A stretch of DNA of 64,000 nucleotides from Alicyclobacillus fastidiosus (GTDB lineage Bacteria > Bacillota > Bacilli > Alicyclobacillales > Alicyclobacillaceae), in assembly GCF_026651875.1 (NCBI RefSeq), contig NZ_CP104067.1, positions 2,976,001 through 3,040,000 on the forward strand. Reading direction: 5' to 3'. How positions within the stretch are numbered: position 1 is the first letter of the stretch; each line of letters starts with the position of its first letter. Position numbers and translations under genes: made by a program. Of the stretch, positions 15,685-24,878 are shown one piece after another. Under the pieces are notes generated by a model. That model did not search any database. It was not told where the DNA came from and saw only the letters and a program-made list of their open reading frames with translations.

Positions 15685-16623
15685 ATGGAGCTTTTGCCTA
15701 TCGAATTCGCCAGACGTGTGCAAGAGTTATATGGTCGGCAAGGAGAGGAATGGTTGCGAGACCTGCCCAACTTGTTGCATAGATGTGAGAGCCGGTTTGG
15801 TCTCAGACTGGAAGCCCCATTTTTAAATTTGTCGTGGAACCTCGTCCTCCGAGCTTCACGGTACGATGACACGCCCGTGGTGCTTAAAATTGCGGTGCGA
15901 AAAGAGGAGTTTTATCGAGAAAGGAATGCGTTGAATGCCTTCTCTGGACGTGGAGGCATTCAGGTGCTTGACGCGGATGACTGCTTGGGTGCCGTCGTGC
16001 TAGAACGGGCAAATCCTGGAACGCCGCTGTCGACCATCGAGGATGATGGCCTGGCCACGGAGATTTTCTGCAGTGTATTTCGCAATATTCATTGCACGCC
16101 TTCGTGTGCACCTGATGTGTCAATGCCTTACGTATCGATGGAGGAGCACTTTTCGGGGATCGATCGATATCGCCAGCGACTTTGTGATGACAAAGTCGGG
16201 CCTTTACCGGCATATTGGGTCGAACTCGCCAAGGAATGTTTAGCTGATTTGATCTCCTCCACACATGAACGCGTACTTCTACACGGAGATTTACACCACG
16301 ACAATATCTTGCAGCAAAAGGGCGGCCTTTGGGTCGTGATCGACCCAAAGGGTATCGTTGGAGACCGGCACTTTGACACGATTCAATACTTGCTCAACTA
16401 CGTGGATAAAGACGGGGATGCTTACACTGTGTTGACAAGCCGAATACGTATCATCTCGGATACTCTTGAGTTGAGTGCCCGTCGCATCGCGATGTGGGGA
16501 ATCGCTCGAGGGGTACTTGACGCTTGTTGGTCCATTGAGGACGGGAGACCCGACTGGCACAAAGGCGTTGAAATTGCGGAGCGGTTCGCCAGATATCTAG
16601 ACTCGACTGACGTGACAGACTGA
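15685..16623 (+). CDS. APH(6)/hydroxyurea-resistance-like aminoglycoside phosphotransferase family protein
   Basis: The 312-residue protein-kinase-like phosphotransferase has the Brenner motif HGDLHHDNIL (about residue 197) and the following DFG-like segment VIDPKGIVGD. The overall pattern resembles the streptomycin 6-kinase/hydroxyurea phosphotransferase family (PF04655). Family members phosphorylate streptomycin-type antibiotics, but chromosomal homologues often have unknown natural substrates. ATG at 15685 follows GGAGGGGGG by five bases. It appears monocistronic, and resistance cannot be inferred from sequence alone. Confidence 0.75.
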   Translation: MELLPIEFARRVQELYGRQGEEWLRDLPNLLHRCESRFGLRLEAPFLNLSWNLVLRASRYDDTPVVLKIAVRKEEFYRERNALNAFSGRGGIQVLDADDCLGAVVLERANPGTPLSTIEDDGLATEIFCSVFRNIHCTPSCAPDVSMPYVSMEEHFSGIDRYRQRLCDDKVGPLPAYWVELAKECLADLISSTHERVLLHGDLHHDNILQQKGGLWVVIDPKGIVGDRHFDTIQYLLNYVDKDGDAYTVLTSRIRIISDTLELSARRIAMWGIARGVLDACWSIEDGRPDWHKGVEIAERFARYLDSTDVTD

Positions 16624-16695
16624 TATCAGACTTGCCCTGATCCCGTCTGCAAAGGGTTAAGACCAGACTTTAGTACGATGTAAGTAGGTGTAAAA

Positions 16696-16917
16696 ATGTC
16701 CAACGTATGTCCGCTGTGCGGTATGGATAATCACTGTGGCAATGTTGCGGGTAAACCGCACGGTACATGTTGGTGCGACAAAGAGGTCTTTCCTAAGGAG
16801 ATTTTTGAGAAACGTCCATTGAACCAATCCGAGAAATCATGTATCTGTCAAAACTGCCTCGATAAATTTAAACAGTCGATCAACAGCATGTCATTGAAAA
16901 GGGGCAATTTGAAATGA
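16696..16917 (+). CDS. Cysteine-rich CWC-family small protein
   Basis: The 73-residue protein has CPLCGMDNHCGN at the N-terminus, a central TCWC motif that gives the CWC family (PF14375) its name, and a C-terminal CICQNCLDKF. Eight cysteines suggest metal (zinc or iron-sulfur) binding; the function of the family is unknown. Its stop overlaps the start of the glutathione peroxidase gene (ATGA), implying translational coupling and perhaps a joint redox or metal-stress role. Confidence 0.8.
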   Translation: MSNVCPLCGMDNHCGNVAGKPHGTCWCDKEVFPKEIFEKRPLNQSEKSCICQNCLDKFKQSINSMSLKRGNLK

Positions 16918-17402
16918 GTGTTTACGATTTTACTGTAGCCACAGCAGACGGAAATGAGACAGCGCTACGCGCTTATCAAGGACAGGTTATACTCATCGTG
17001 AACACGGCAAGCAAATGTGGGTTCACTCCACAATATAAAGGATTGCAGGAGTTACAAGTAAGGTTTTCTGAAAGAGGATTTACGGTACTTGCCTTCCCCT
17101 GTAACCAGTTCGGGCATCAGGAACCAGGTACGAATCAGGAGATTCAGGATTTTTGCAAACTGACATACGATGTGACATTCCCCGTATTTGGAAAGGTAGA
17201 TGTAAACGGGGACGAGGCACACCCATTGTTCAAATATCTCAAACGAGCCGTACCAGGAATATTGAACTCGGAATCTATCAAGTGGAACTTCACCAAGTTT
17301 CTTGTTGATCAGAACGGCGAGATCGTTAAGCGATATGCACCACAAACTACTCCGGATTCCATTGCAGATGACATCGAAAACTTAATTGGCATTCACTCTT
17401 GA
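16914..17402 (+). CDS. Glutathione peroxidase-family thiol peroxidase (BsaA/Gpx-like)
   Basis: The 162-residue cytosolic peroxidase has the peroxidatic cysteine in NTASKCGFTPQYKGL (about residue 36), the second conserved cysteine region FPCNQFGHQEPG and the catalytic tryptophan-asparagine motif WNFTKFLVD. It carries cysteine instead of selenocysteine and, as in other Firmicutes, probably uses thioredoxin or bacillithiol as reductant to remove peroxides. It forms a two-gene unit with the CWC protein. A hairpin terminator lies about 140 bases downstream. Confidence 0.9.
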   Translation: MSVYDFTVATADGNETALRAYQGQVILIVNTASKCGFTPQYKGLQELQVRFSERGFTVLAFPCNQFGHQEPGTNQEIQDFCKLTYDVTFPVFGKVDVNGDEAHPLFKYLKRAVPGILNSESIKWNFTKFLVDQNGEIVKRYAPQTTPDSIADDIENLIGIHS

Positions 17403-17809
17403 GCGCCCTCAATTGCCCCTTTCAGTTCGTTCCGAAACTGGGGGGCGTCCATTCAACCAAGGGTACCAATCAAACCCCTATAGAACGAAAGAGCAAGTTC
17501 GTTTAGGTACCTTCCTAAACGGTTATGGATCCATGCGTACCCCGCCGGCTTAAAAAGAAGCCGGCTTTTATGCCTTCTTTTTCGGATAGCGCAAAAGCAA
17601 ATCTCCCTCAACATCTCCACTTGTGCCGGTTTAATGGAAGCCTTGGGGCGTCTTATAAATCGCTCTGCATCATATCGTTGAATCAGCGATCGGAGCATGA
17701 GCCGGATCGTGCGGCTCAGGGCCACACCTAGCACCTACAGACATCTAGGCGGTGAACATCGACAGGTTAGACCAGCAGAACGAGGCTTGATTCAGGGGAG
17801 GAACTTTCC
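17403..17809. other. Intergenic region between gpx and hutU
   Basis: It contains the terminator at 17544-17570, a weak promoter-like pair TTAATG (17631)/TATAAA (17654) with 17-base spacing, and a small GAGCCG/CGGCTC hairpin near 17698-17717. The hut leader could be regulated there. I find no hutP gene in the window and no convincing coding region. Confidence 0.4.
17544..17570 (+). terminator. Rho-independent terminator after the CWC-gpx pair
   Basis: GCCGGCTT (17544-17551) and AAGCCGGC (17558-17565) form a perfect 8-bp stem with a 6-nt loop followed by TTTTA. Confidence 0.8.
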
Positions 17810-19471
17810 ATGCCAGTTGAAATTCGCACAGCGATTCGTGCGCCGCGCGGCACTGACTTGTCCTGCAAAGGTTGGGAGCAAGAAGCGGCACTTCGCATGT
17901 TGATGAACAATCTGGACCCGGAAGTTGCAGAGCGGCCGCAAGATTTGGTCGTCTACGGCGGCATCGGCAAAGCGGCCCGCAACTGGCCCGCGTTTGACGC
18001 GATTGTCAGATCGCTAAAGGAGCTTCAAAACGACGAAACGCTGTTGATTCAGTCGGGTAAGCCTGTCGGAATCTTCAAGACGCACGAAGATGCGCCGCGG
18101 GTGCTCTTGGCGAATTCGAACCTGGTACCGGCGTGGGCCAACTGGGAGCACTTCCACGCACTCGACAAAAAGGGTCTGATGATGTACGGCCAAATGACGG
18201 CGGGCAGTTGGATCTATATTGGGTCGCAAGGGATTCTCCAGGGTACGTACGAGACGTTCGCCGAAGCGGCACGTCAACATACTGGTGGGACGCTAGCTGG
18301 GACGTGGACGTTGACAGCCGGGCTCGGCGGCATGGGGGGAGCACAACCCCTAGCCATCACGATGAACGGCGGCGTGGCTTTGGTCGCAGAAGTGGACGAC
18401 ACGCGGATCAACCGCCGCCTTCAAACGCGCTATCTCGATAGACAAACGGCGAGCATGGATGAGGCGATGGCGTGGGTCCGCGAGGCTGTCGCAAATAAGC
18501 AGGCACTGTCTATCGGCATTCACGCAAACGCCATCGACGTGTTTGAGTGGCTGCTCGAAGCTGGGATGATTCCGGATTTTGTGACCGATCAAACGTCGGC
18601 ACACGATCCGCTCAACGGGTATCTCCCGCAAGGCATGACCCCCCTGCAAGGTGTCGCCCTTCGCCAAAGTAATCCGGACGAATATGTCACGAAGTCGAAA
18701 CAGAGCATGCGGCGGCACGTCGAGTTGATGTTGGAAATGAAGGCGAAGGGGGCTGTGGTCTTCGACTATGGCAACAACATTCGTCAGGTCGCGTTCAACG
18801 AGGGACTTACCGACGCGTTTGCGTTCCCTGGCTTCGTACCTGCTTACATCCGCCCGCTCTTCTGTGAAGGCAAAGGGCCGTTCCGTTGGGCGGCACTGTC
18901 GGGCGATCCGGCGGATATTCATCGTACCGACGAGCTCGTGTTAGAAATGTTTCCGGATGATGAGCACCTGAAGACCTGGATTCAGAAGGCACAAGCAGAC
19001 ATCGCATTTCAAGGACTACCAGCTCGCATTTGCTGGCTCGGCTATGGTGAACGAGCAAAACTGGGTCTCGCGATGAATGAGTTGGTCCGCCGTGGCGAAC
19101 TCAGCGCGCCGATTGTCATCGGACGAGACCATCTCGATGCAGGCTCGGTCGCGTCTCCGAACCGCGAAACCGAATCGATGAAAGACGGCAGCGACGCGGT
19201 GGCGGATTGGCCGATTCTCAATGCGTTGGTGAATACGGCGGCTGGCGGATCGTGGATTTCGGTTCATCATGGCGGCGGCGTCGGCATGGGATACTCGCTA
19301 CACGCAGGGATGGTCGTGGTCGCGGACGGATCGGATAGGGCAAAACGCAAACTGGCGCGCGTATTGACGACAGACCCTGGCATGGGCGTGATTCGTCACG
19401 TCGACGCGGGCTACGACAAAGCGATTGAAGTCGCGAAGGAGCGTGGCATTCGCATCCCGATGGGGGAATGA
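17810..19471 (+). CDS. hutU: Urocanate hydratase (urocanase)
   Basis: The 553-residue NAD-dependent enzyme converts urocanate to 4-imidazolone-5-propionate. The N-terminal [20 protein letters not shown] and the long conserved core [34 protein letters not shown] and [10 protein letters not shown] are diagnostic (key words only). The C-terminal segment [18 protein letters not shown] is part of the active site. Length matches the family (about 555). ATG at 17810 follows GGGGAGGAA. It opens the hutU-hutI-M20-deiminase run, with gaps of about 56 and 61 bases, likely one operon. Confidence 0.96.
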   Translation: MPVEIRTAIRAPRGTDLSCKGWEQEAALRMLMNNLDPEVAERPQDLVVYGGIGKAARNWPAFDAIVRSLKELQNDETLLIQSGKPVGIFKTHEDAPRVLLANSNLVPAWANWEHFHALDKKGLMMYGQMTAGSWIYIGSQGILQGTYETFAEAARQHTGGTLAGTWTLTAGLGGMGGAQPLAITMNGGVALVAEVDDTRINRRLQTRYLDRQTASMDEAMAWVREAVANKQALSIGIHANAIDVFEWLLEAGMIPDFVTDQTSAHDPLNGYLPQGMTPLQGVALRQSNPDEYVTKSKQSMRRHVELMLEMKAKGAVVFDYGNNIRQVAFNEGLTDAFAFPGFVPAYIRPLFCEGKGPFRWAALSGDPADIHRTDELVLEMFPDDEHLKTWIQKAQADIAFQGLPARICWLGYGERAKLGLAMNELVRRGELSAPIVIGRDHLDAGSVASPNRETESMKDGSDAVADWPILNALVNTAAGGSWISVHHGGGVGMGYSLHAGMVVVADGSDRAKRKLARVLTTDPGMGVIRHVDAGYDKAIEVAKERGIRIPMGE

Positions 19472-19527
19472 CGTTCGTCCGATGATAGATTTCCATCGAT
19501 TTCAACCAAGAAGACGGGGTGAACGAT

Positions 19528-20787
19528 TTGACACGTGTGAAACAAGTTATTCATCGCATCGGTTTGTTGTGGACGATGGACGACGAAACACATTCGGACG
19601 GCCCGCGCTGTGGCGCAGAAGCGATGCGGATGGTCGGCGCGATGCAGGACGCGGCCATCGCGATCGACGAAGCGGGTGCCATTGTCGAGGTGGGGCCGCA
19701 GAAGGTTATCTGCGACATGGCCGACGCACAGACGGAGTTCATCGACGCAGAAGGGGGATTCGTCGCGCCCGGGTTGGTGGACCCGCATACGCACCTTGTC
19801 CACGGCGGATCGCGAGAAAAAGAACTGCCGCTTCGTATGGCGGGCGCGTCCTATCTCGACATCCTGCGCCAGGGCGGCGGCATTCTGAGCACGGTTCGGG
19901 AAACGACGGCGTATTCGGAAGAAGCTCTGCTCGCGCAAGCAAAGACGAGTTTGGATCGGATGCAACGATTTGGCGTCACGACGTTGGAGGCGAAGACGGG
20001 GTATAGCTCGTGTTTGGCGGTGGAGTTGAAACAACTGCACGTCGCAGAGCGCTTGGCCGAGTTATCTGGCGTGAACATGGTTCATACGGCGATGCCAGCG
20101 CATGCAGTTCCGAAAGAACTGCCTGCTGGTCGCGAAGCGTACATCGATGAGTTGGTCGCGATGTTGCCGCACTTGCACGCGGCAGGCGCGGAATTTGCGG
20201 ATGTGTTCGTGGAAGAGGGCGTCTTTTCGGTCGAGGAGGGAAGACATATTCTAGGGGCGGCCAAAGCGCTTGGAATGAAAACGAAAATTCACGCGGACGA
20301 AATGGTGCCGATTGGCGGGGCGCAACTCGCCGCGGAACTGGGCGCCACCTCAGCTGACCATCTGCTCGCGTCGACGGATGAAGGGTTGGTAAGCATGGCA
20401 GAGGCGGGCGTGATGGCGGTCTGCCTGCCGGGCACTTCGTTCTACCTTCAAAAACCGGCGGCACGCGCGCGCTTTATGATGGACGAAGCACAGCTTGGCG
20501 TCGCTATCGCAAGTGATTACAACCCGGGTTCGTGTCCGTCTGAGAACTTTGGATTGACGATGAGCCTCGCGCTCCTGACATTGAAAATGACGCCAGAAGA
20601 AGTGTTTATGGCGGCGACGCGCAACGCGGCTTGCGCGCTTGCACGAGAACGTGTCGCAGGTGTCATTCGGCCCGGACGCAGCGCGGATATCGTGATCTAT
20701 GCGGCTCTAAATCCGGAATACGTCCTCACGCACTTCGGCATTTCGCATGTGCGCCAAGTCCTTGTGAAGGGACGGCGCATTCTGTGA
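19528..20787 (+). CDS. hutI: Imidazolonepropionase
   Basis: The roughly 419-residue amidohydrolase-superfamily enzyme opens the imidazolone ring to N-formimino-L-glutamate. Metal ligands are visible in GLVDPHTHLVHGGSREKE (about residues 80-97) and KIHADEM, with ADHL and the SDYNPGSCPSENFGL region near the C-terminus. TTG at 19528 is favoured because GGGGTGA sits six bases in front; GTG at 19519 is the alternative. It follows hutU closely. Confidence 0.94.
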   Translation: MTRVKQVIHRIGLLWTMDDETHSDGPRCGAEAMRMVGAMQDAAIAIDEAGAIVEVGPQKVICDMADAQTEFIDAEGGFVAPGLVDPHTHLVHGGSREKELPLRMAGASYLDILRQGGGILSTVRETTAYSEEALLAQAKTSLDRMQRFGVTTLEAKTGYSSCLAVELKQLHVAERLAELSGVNMVHTAMPAHAVPKELPAGREAYIDELVAMLPHLHAAGAEFADVFVEEGVFSVEEGRHILGAAKALGMKTKIHADEMVPIGGAQLAAELGATSADHLLASTDEGLVSMAEAGVMAVCLPGTSFYLQKPAARARFMMDEAQLGVAIASDYNPGSCPSENFGLTMSLALLTLKMTPEEVFMAATRNAACALARERVAGVIRPGRSADIVIYAALNPEYVLTHFGISHVRQVLVKGRRIL

Positions 20788-20848
20788 ATTCGCGAAGCGG
20801 CACAATCGGGTCTTACCGTGACATGGCGCGAGATGGGGAGTGAACGGG

Positions 20849-22141
20849 TTGGGACAGAGAAGAGTACCCGCGTTTCAGACTGAGCGGTTTATGCGGCGAT
20901 TTGCTTCGTTTTCCGAGATCGGTCAAACCAAGGATGGGGCAATTCACCGCCCGTTTGGCAGTGATGCGGATTTGGCCGCCCGCGCATGGCTCATGCGTCT
21001 GGCAGAAGAGGTGGGGCTATCTGTCTCTGTCGACGCGATCGGGAATATTTGGGGTGTATTGCCTGGGAGGATAGATCAGGGGGCAATCGTGATCGGATCC
21101 CATCATGACTCGGTGCCAGACGGAGGCCGCTTTGACGGACCACTTGGCGTCCTGATGGGCATCGAGGTCATTCAGTCTCTCCAAGAGAGTGGCTATCCAA
21201 ACGAACATCCCCTTGCGTTTGTCTCGTTTACGGCGGAAGAGCCGAATCCGTTCGACTTGTCGACGCTCGGCAGCCGTTCTGTCGCTGGGCGCCTGACGCA
21301 CGAAAAGCTGCTTGCTGCAACCGACTGGAATGGGCGGCCGCTTCGCGAGGCCGTGGATGCTGCGGGTGGGGACTTGCAGGCATTTGCGACGGTTCGTAAA
21401 ACCGCGAACGACATCGCGGCGTTTCTCGAACTGCACATTGAGCAGGGACGACGGTTGGAGACGAGAGATATCCCGATTGGCTTGGTCACTGGCATTTGCG
21501 GGATATACCGAGAATCGATTCGAGCGACGGGAGAAGCGAATCACGCCGGAACCACACGGCTGGAGGACAGGCGCGACGCACTGTTGGCAAGCAGCGAGAT
21601 GTTACTTGCCGTCGAACGGATGCTAACGGCGTGGAACGATGACGAGATCATCGCGACGATTGGTCGATTAAACGTCATTCCGAACGCGATGAACATCATC
21701 CCGGGAGAGTGCGAATGGAGTCTGGAGATTCGCGGTGGCGACATGGCCAGGGTGTATTCCTTTCGCGACGCTTGTATCGAAGCGTTTGACGAAATTGCGG
21801 CGCGGCGCGGCGTCCGGTATCAAAGGCAACTGCTTCTAGATCAGCAACCGCAACCGATGGCGGCAGACGTCGTTGATGTACTCCACAGTGCCGCAGCGGA
21901 CTTCGCCATCCCGTATCTGGACTTGGCGAGCATGGCGGGGCACGATGCGACGCACATCGCGAGCTTCACGCGCGCGGGGATGGTGTTTGTGCCGAGCATC
22001 GGCGGCAAGAGTCACTGCAAGGAAGAAGAATCGCGCATCGAAGACATTGAGCACGCGTTCTATGTACTCGCTGCTGCTTCGATCGCGTTGGACAGCAAGT
22101 TGACGTCGGGAGGAGAGATCGCACATGAAGAAACTGTTTGA
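20849..22141 (+). CDS. M20-family Zn amidohydrolase (allantoate amidohydrolase/N-carbamoylase-like) in the hut operon
   Basis: The approximately 430-residue hydrolase belongs to the M20 AllC/HyuC family: GSHHDSVPDGGRFDGPLG and AEEPNPF supply metal ligands, with ELHIEQGRRLE, EANHAGTT and a C-terminal SIGGKSHCKEE. Family members cleave allantoate, ureidoglycolate or N-carbamoyl amino acids. Located between hutI and a HutF-like deiminase, it may instead hydrolyse N-formylglutamate, replacing HutG. I recall similar gene sets in Streptomyces hut clusters, but the substrate assignment is inference. TTG at 20849 is preferred over GTG at 20840. The end overlaps the next start by 17 bases. Confidence 0.8.
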   Translation: MGQRRVPAFQTERFMRRFASFSEIGQTKDGAIHRPFGSDADLAARAWLMRLAEEVGLSVSVDAIGNIWGVLPGRIDQGAIVIGSHHDSVPDGGRFDGPLGVLMGIEVIQSLQESGYPNEHPLAFVSFTAEEPNPFDLSTLGSRSVAGRLTHEKLLAATDWNGRPLREAVDAAGGDLQAFATVRKTANDIAAFLELHIEQGRRLETRDIPIGLVTGICGIYRESIRATGEANHAGTTRLEDRRDALLASSEMLLAVERMLTAWNDDEIIATIGRLNVIPNAMNIIPGECEWSLEIRGGDMARVYSFRDACIEAFDEIAARRGVRYQRQLLLDQQPQPMAADVVDVLHSAAADFAIPYLDLASMAGHDATHIASFTRAGMVFVPSIGGKSHCKEEESRIEDIEHAFYVLAAASIALDSKLTSGGEIAHEETV

Positions 22142-23456
22142 ACCTAGGTATGTCGAGATAGGCAGTCAGTTCTTAGGCGGCATGGGCGTACTCGTCGTCG
22201 ACGGCGACATCGTGGAAGTGGGATCAGTCGCAGAGCTGGTCGCCAACCATCCCGACGCAGAGCGCGTCGACTGGAGCCGTTACGCCTTGCTGCCAGGTAC
22301 GGTGAATGCTCACAACCATTCGTTTCAAAGTTTGATTCGAGGTATTGCTGCAGATGAACCGTTCTTAGTTTGGCGAGACGAGGCGCTCTATCGATACTCC
22401 CCTTGCCTTGACGCAGAGATGATTTACAACGGTGCGCTATTCGCCTTTGCTGAAATGATGCTCAATGGTGTAACCACGGTCGCCGATTTCTTCTATATCC
22501 ACGACGGCGGAACACAGAACGACGAAGCGGTCATTCAAGCGGCCAAGGATCTAGGCATTCGATTCGTCATGGCGCGGACGATGTACGACTGGCCGGGTGC
22601 ACCGCAATCGTATCAGGAGCGCATTGACGACGCCCTCCGGCGCACGCGCGAATTGGCAATCAAGTATCAGGGCAATCAGATGATCGCTATTCATCCGGCG
22701 CCGCACAGCCCGCACGCCGCATCTCCAGAGATGATTCAAGCTGGCCATCGATTGGCGAAAGAACTCGGAACCCCGTATCACATTCACGTGGCTGAAGAGA
22801 TGTTCGAGGTCGAAGAAATCATTCGCGATCACGGCGTCCGCCCCGTCCACTTCCTCGACAAGTTGGGGGTGCTGGACGAGTCGATGATCGCCATCCACCT
22901 CGTCTGGCTCGCGGATGCCGAGATCGCACTACTCGGCCAACGCAAGGCATCCCTTGCGTACTGTCCATCCAGCAACATGTTTTTGGCGGATGGCATCACG
23001 AAGATTCCGGAGTTGCTTCAGTCGGGTGTCAATATTTGCCTCGGTACGGACGGCGCGTGCAGCAATAACCGAATTAATGTCTTTGAAGAAATGCGGATGA
23101 CGTCTTTGCTGCAAAAAGTTCGGACGCTCGACGCAACGTGCATCAGGGCGACAGAGACCTACGCGATGGGGACGCGCCATGCAGGGGAAATCCTTCGGTT
23201 GCCTATCGGTAAAATTGAACCTGGCTACCGGGCCGACTTTGTCGCACTCGATTTAGACGATCTCTCTCTTCATCCTTCTTCACCAGAGCTACTCTTGTCC
23301 CACGTGGTGTACTCGATGCAACCGACGGCAGTCAAGCGTGTCGTCGTAGGCGGTCGCGTCGTCGTCAGGGACGGCGAGTTGCAAACCGTCTCCAATGAGC
23401 GAGTTCGAAAGGCGATTGCCGCAGTACAGGCGCGATTTCAAGCAATTGCGCGGTGA
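22125..23456 (+). CDS. Amidohydrolase-superfamily deaminase, probable formimidoylglutamate deiminase (HutF-like)
   Basis: This 443-residue metal hydrolase belongs to the deaminase branch of the amidohydrolase superfamily (TrzN/guanine deaminase/HutF relatives). Visible ligands are NAHNHSFQSLIRG (about residues 60-72), PYHIHVAEEM, IHLVWL and GTDGACSNNRIN. HutF converts N-formimino-L-glutamate plus water to N-formyl-L-glutamate and ammonia. Position after hutU, hutI and an amidohydrolase makes that role the best guess; other cyclic-amine deaminations are possible. ATG at 22125 has GGGAGGAGAG and overlaps the upstream gene, indicating coupling. Confidence 0.75.
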   Translation: MKKLFEPRYVEIGSQFLGGMGVLVVDGDIVEVGSVAELVANHPDAERVDWSRYALLPGTVNAHNHSFQSLIRGIAADEPFLVWRDEALYRYSPCLDAEMIYNGALFAFAEMMLNGVTTVADFFYIHDGGTQNDEAVIQAAKDLGIRFVMARTMYDWPGAPQSYQERIDDALRRTRELAIKYQGNQMIAIHPAPHSPHAASPEMIQAGHRLAKELGTPYHIHVAEEMFEVEEIIRDHGVRPVHFLDKLGVLDESMIAIHLVWLADAEIALLGQRKASLAYCPSSNMFLADGITKIPELLQSGVNICLGTDGACSNNRINVFEEMRMTSLLQKVRTLDATCIRATETYAMGTRHAGEILRLPIGKIEPGYRADFVALDLDDLSLHPSSPELLLSHVVYSMQPTAVKRVVVGGRVVVRDGELQTVSNERVRKAIAAVQARFQAIAR

Positions 23457-23474
23457 ACGATCGCAAAGGGGGCC

Positions 23475-23690
23475 ATGGTGATGGCGATTGAACGACGGAC
23501 CTATGTCATCGCAGTATTGGTGCAGTTTCCGTTCATGAATACAACTTATCATGTTGGATTTATCGCTCAGCGGATGAATGGGGCGGACATCGCGTGGATC
23601 GTCGGACTAGTAGTTGCCTTTGCGATTTATTATTTTCCAATGCACACGAAACTGAGAAATTCAGGAATCGGCGAGGAACTGGGACTGTAA
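23475..23690 (+). pseudogene. C-terminal remnant of an NCS1-type (cytosine/purine/allantoin) permease
   Basis: A 71-residue frame contains QFPFMNTTYHVGFIAQ and then GADIAWIVGLVVAFAIYY, matching the last two helices of NCS1 nucleobase permeases, where QIPFMN...GADISWIVGLVVA is a recurrent pattern. The other roughly 400 residues are missing. An ATG with an AAAGGGGG site precedes it, so a short membrane peptide could still be made, but it is most likely a deletion remnant of a transporter that once served the adjacent hut or M20 genes. Confidence 0.6.
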
Positions 23691-23756
23691 CACATTTTAT
23701 CTGAGCCCCGTCAAAAGTTGAGGCAGCTTAACATTTCATAATCTGAAGGTGAATCA

Positions 23757-24779
23757 ATGACTGGATATAAGTGTCGGGGTATAGGCATTGGCATTGCACT
23801 TATATGTATATCGACGTTGGCAGGGTGTGGTAATGCCACCATGTCAGCGAGCCGTTCAACAAACAACAATACTACCGCTGCAGTAAAATCTACTGTGACA
23901 AATAATACAACCAATCGTACAAGGAATACCGATAGTAGCACGAGTCCGATTACGAAGGTGAACAACTCAACAAGCTTCACGTCTGGCAATGATGTAACCA
24001 GTACCCAGAACACTGTTTCTGGGGCGCATCCCACTGCACCGAATTCATTCGAACGCTCCACAGGAGCTGAGTTTGGAACGACAATTCGTCTGGCTATGCA
24101 GTATGTACAAAAGCAAAAAGTGATGGCTCCCTTGATGGCACCGACGGACCGAATATTTTCACCAGATTCTCCTTATATCGGTGCTCAGGTATCCGCGGAT
24201 ACCGGTAAAAACGGTTACTCTGTAAATCTATTTGCAACCGATCAACCTCTCCCGCTGAACAGCCCGCAATTTAACACCGCGCAGTATCAATACGCAGATC
24301 GGATCATCGGTTCGTTTGGGGCTGTCCAATATCCGCAATCCATGTCTGCCAAGAATGATTTGTATTTGAGTCCTGCACAATCGATTGCACCTGCGTATAT
24401 TGCACCGCCGAAAGCCACGACGTCAAGCGTGGACTTGCGTAACGGCATTGTTGGAACAGAATACACAAGCTCAGCCTCCACAACGTATTTACCAATGGTT
24501 CTGTGGCATGAAGGAGACTGGACGTTCGAAGTGTGGGATGGAACGATTGATGAAGACGTTCGACTCGCGAAAGAGGACGTTGCGTACTTAAACACAGCGC
24601 TGCTTCCGGAAACCTACGGTGTTTTCGGCGAGAATCTAGCCGGAGATGGAGAACACACAACCGTGGAGTGGGTGTACGGAAACACTCTATATTCGGATTT
24701 TTGTTATGGCAGTGGTGTGATGGCTCTAAAGATGGCCGTCTCTACCCGAGTGTATCCAAGCGGACAAATAAAGCCTTAA
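23757..24779 (+). CDS. Putative lipoprotein of unknown function
   Basis: The 340-residue protein has a signal peptide with lipobox LAGC (Cys24), predicting attachment to the outer face of the membrane. Residues about 30-95 form a low-complexity Asn/Thr/Ser linker, followed by a globular region rich in aromatic residues (for example DWTFEVWDGT). I do not recognise the domain. ATG at 23757 has GAAGGTGA upstream. It stands alone between the hut operon and the hydrolase gene. Codon usage and AT content resemble the downstream rather than the upstream block. Confidence 0.7.
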   Translation: MTGYKCRGIGIGIALICISTLAGCGNATMSASRSTNNNTTAAVKSTVTNNTTNRTRNTDSSTSPITKVNNSTSFTSGNDVTSTQNTVSGAHPTAPNSFERSTGAEFGTTIRLAMQYVQKQKVMAPLMAPTDRIFSPDSPYIGAQVSADTGKNGYSVNLFATDQPLPLNSPQFNTAQYQYADRIIGSFGAVQYPQSMSAKNDLYLSPAQSIAPAYIAPPKATTSSVDLRNGIVGTEYTSSASTTYLPMVLWHEGDWTFEVWDGTIDEDVRLAKEDVAYLNTALLPETYGVFGENLAGDGEHTTVEWVYGNTLYSDFCYGSGVMALKMAVSTRVYPSGQIKP

Positions 24780-24878
24780 AATCCAAAAGTGTTGTACCGA
24801 TGGTCATGACGCGCAGAATAGCGACAGATGAATTTTTGGTATTGTAGTAAACAAATGCGGATGAAAACAAAGGGGTTC

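Noticed and set aside
17453..17734. A 93-codon minus-strand frame rich in Arg/Lys between gpx and hutU
   Set aside because: It spans the terminator at 17544, has no recognisable domain and no good start signal; probably a chance frame.
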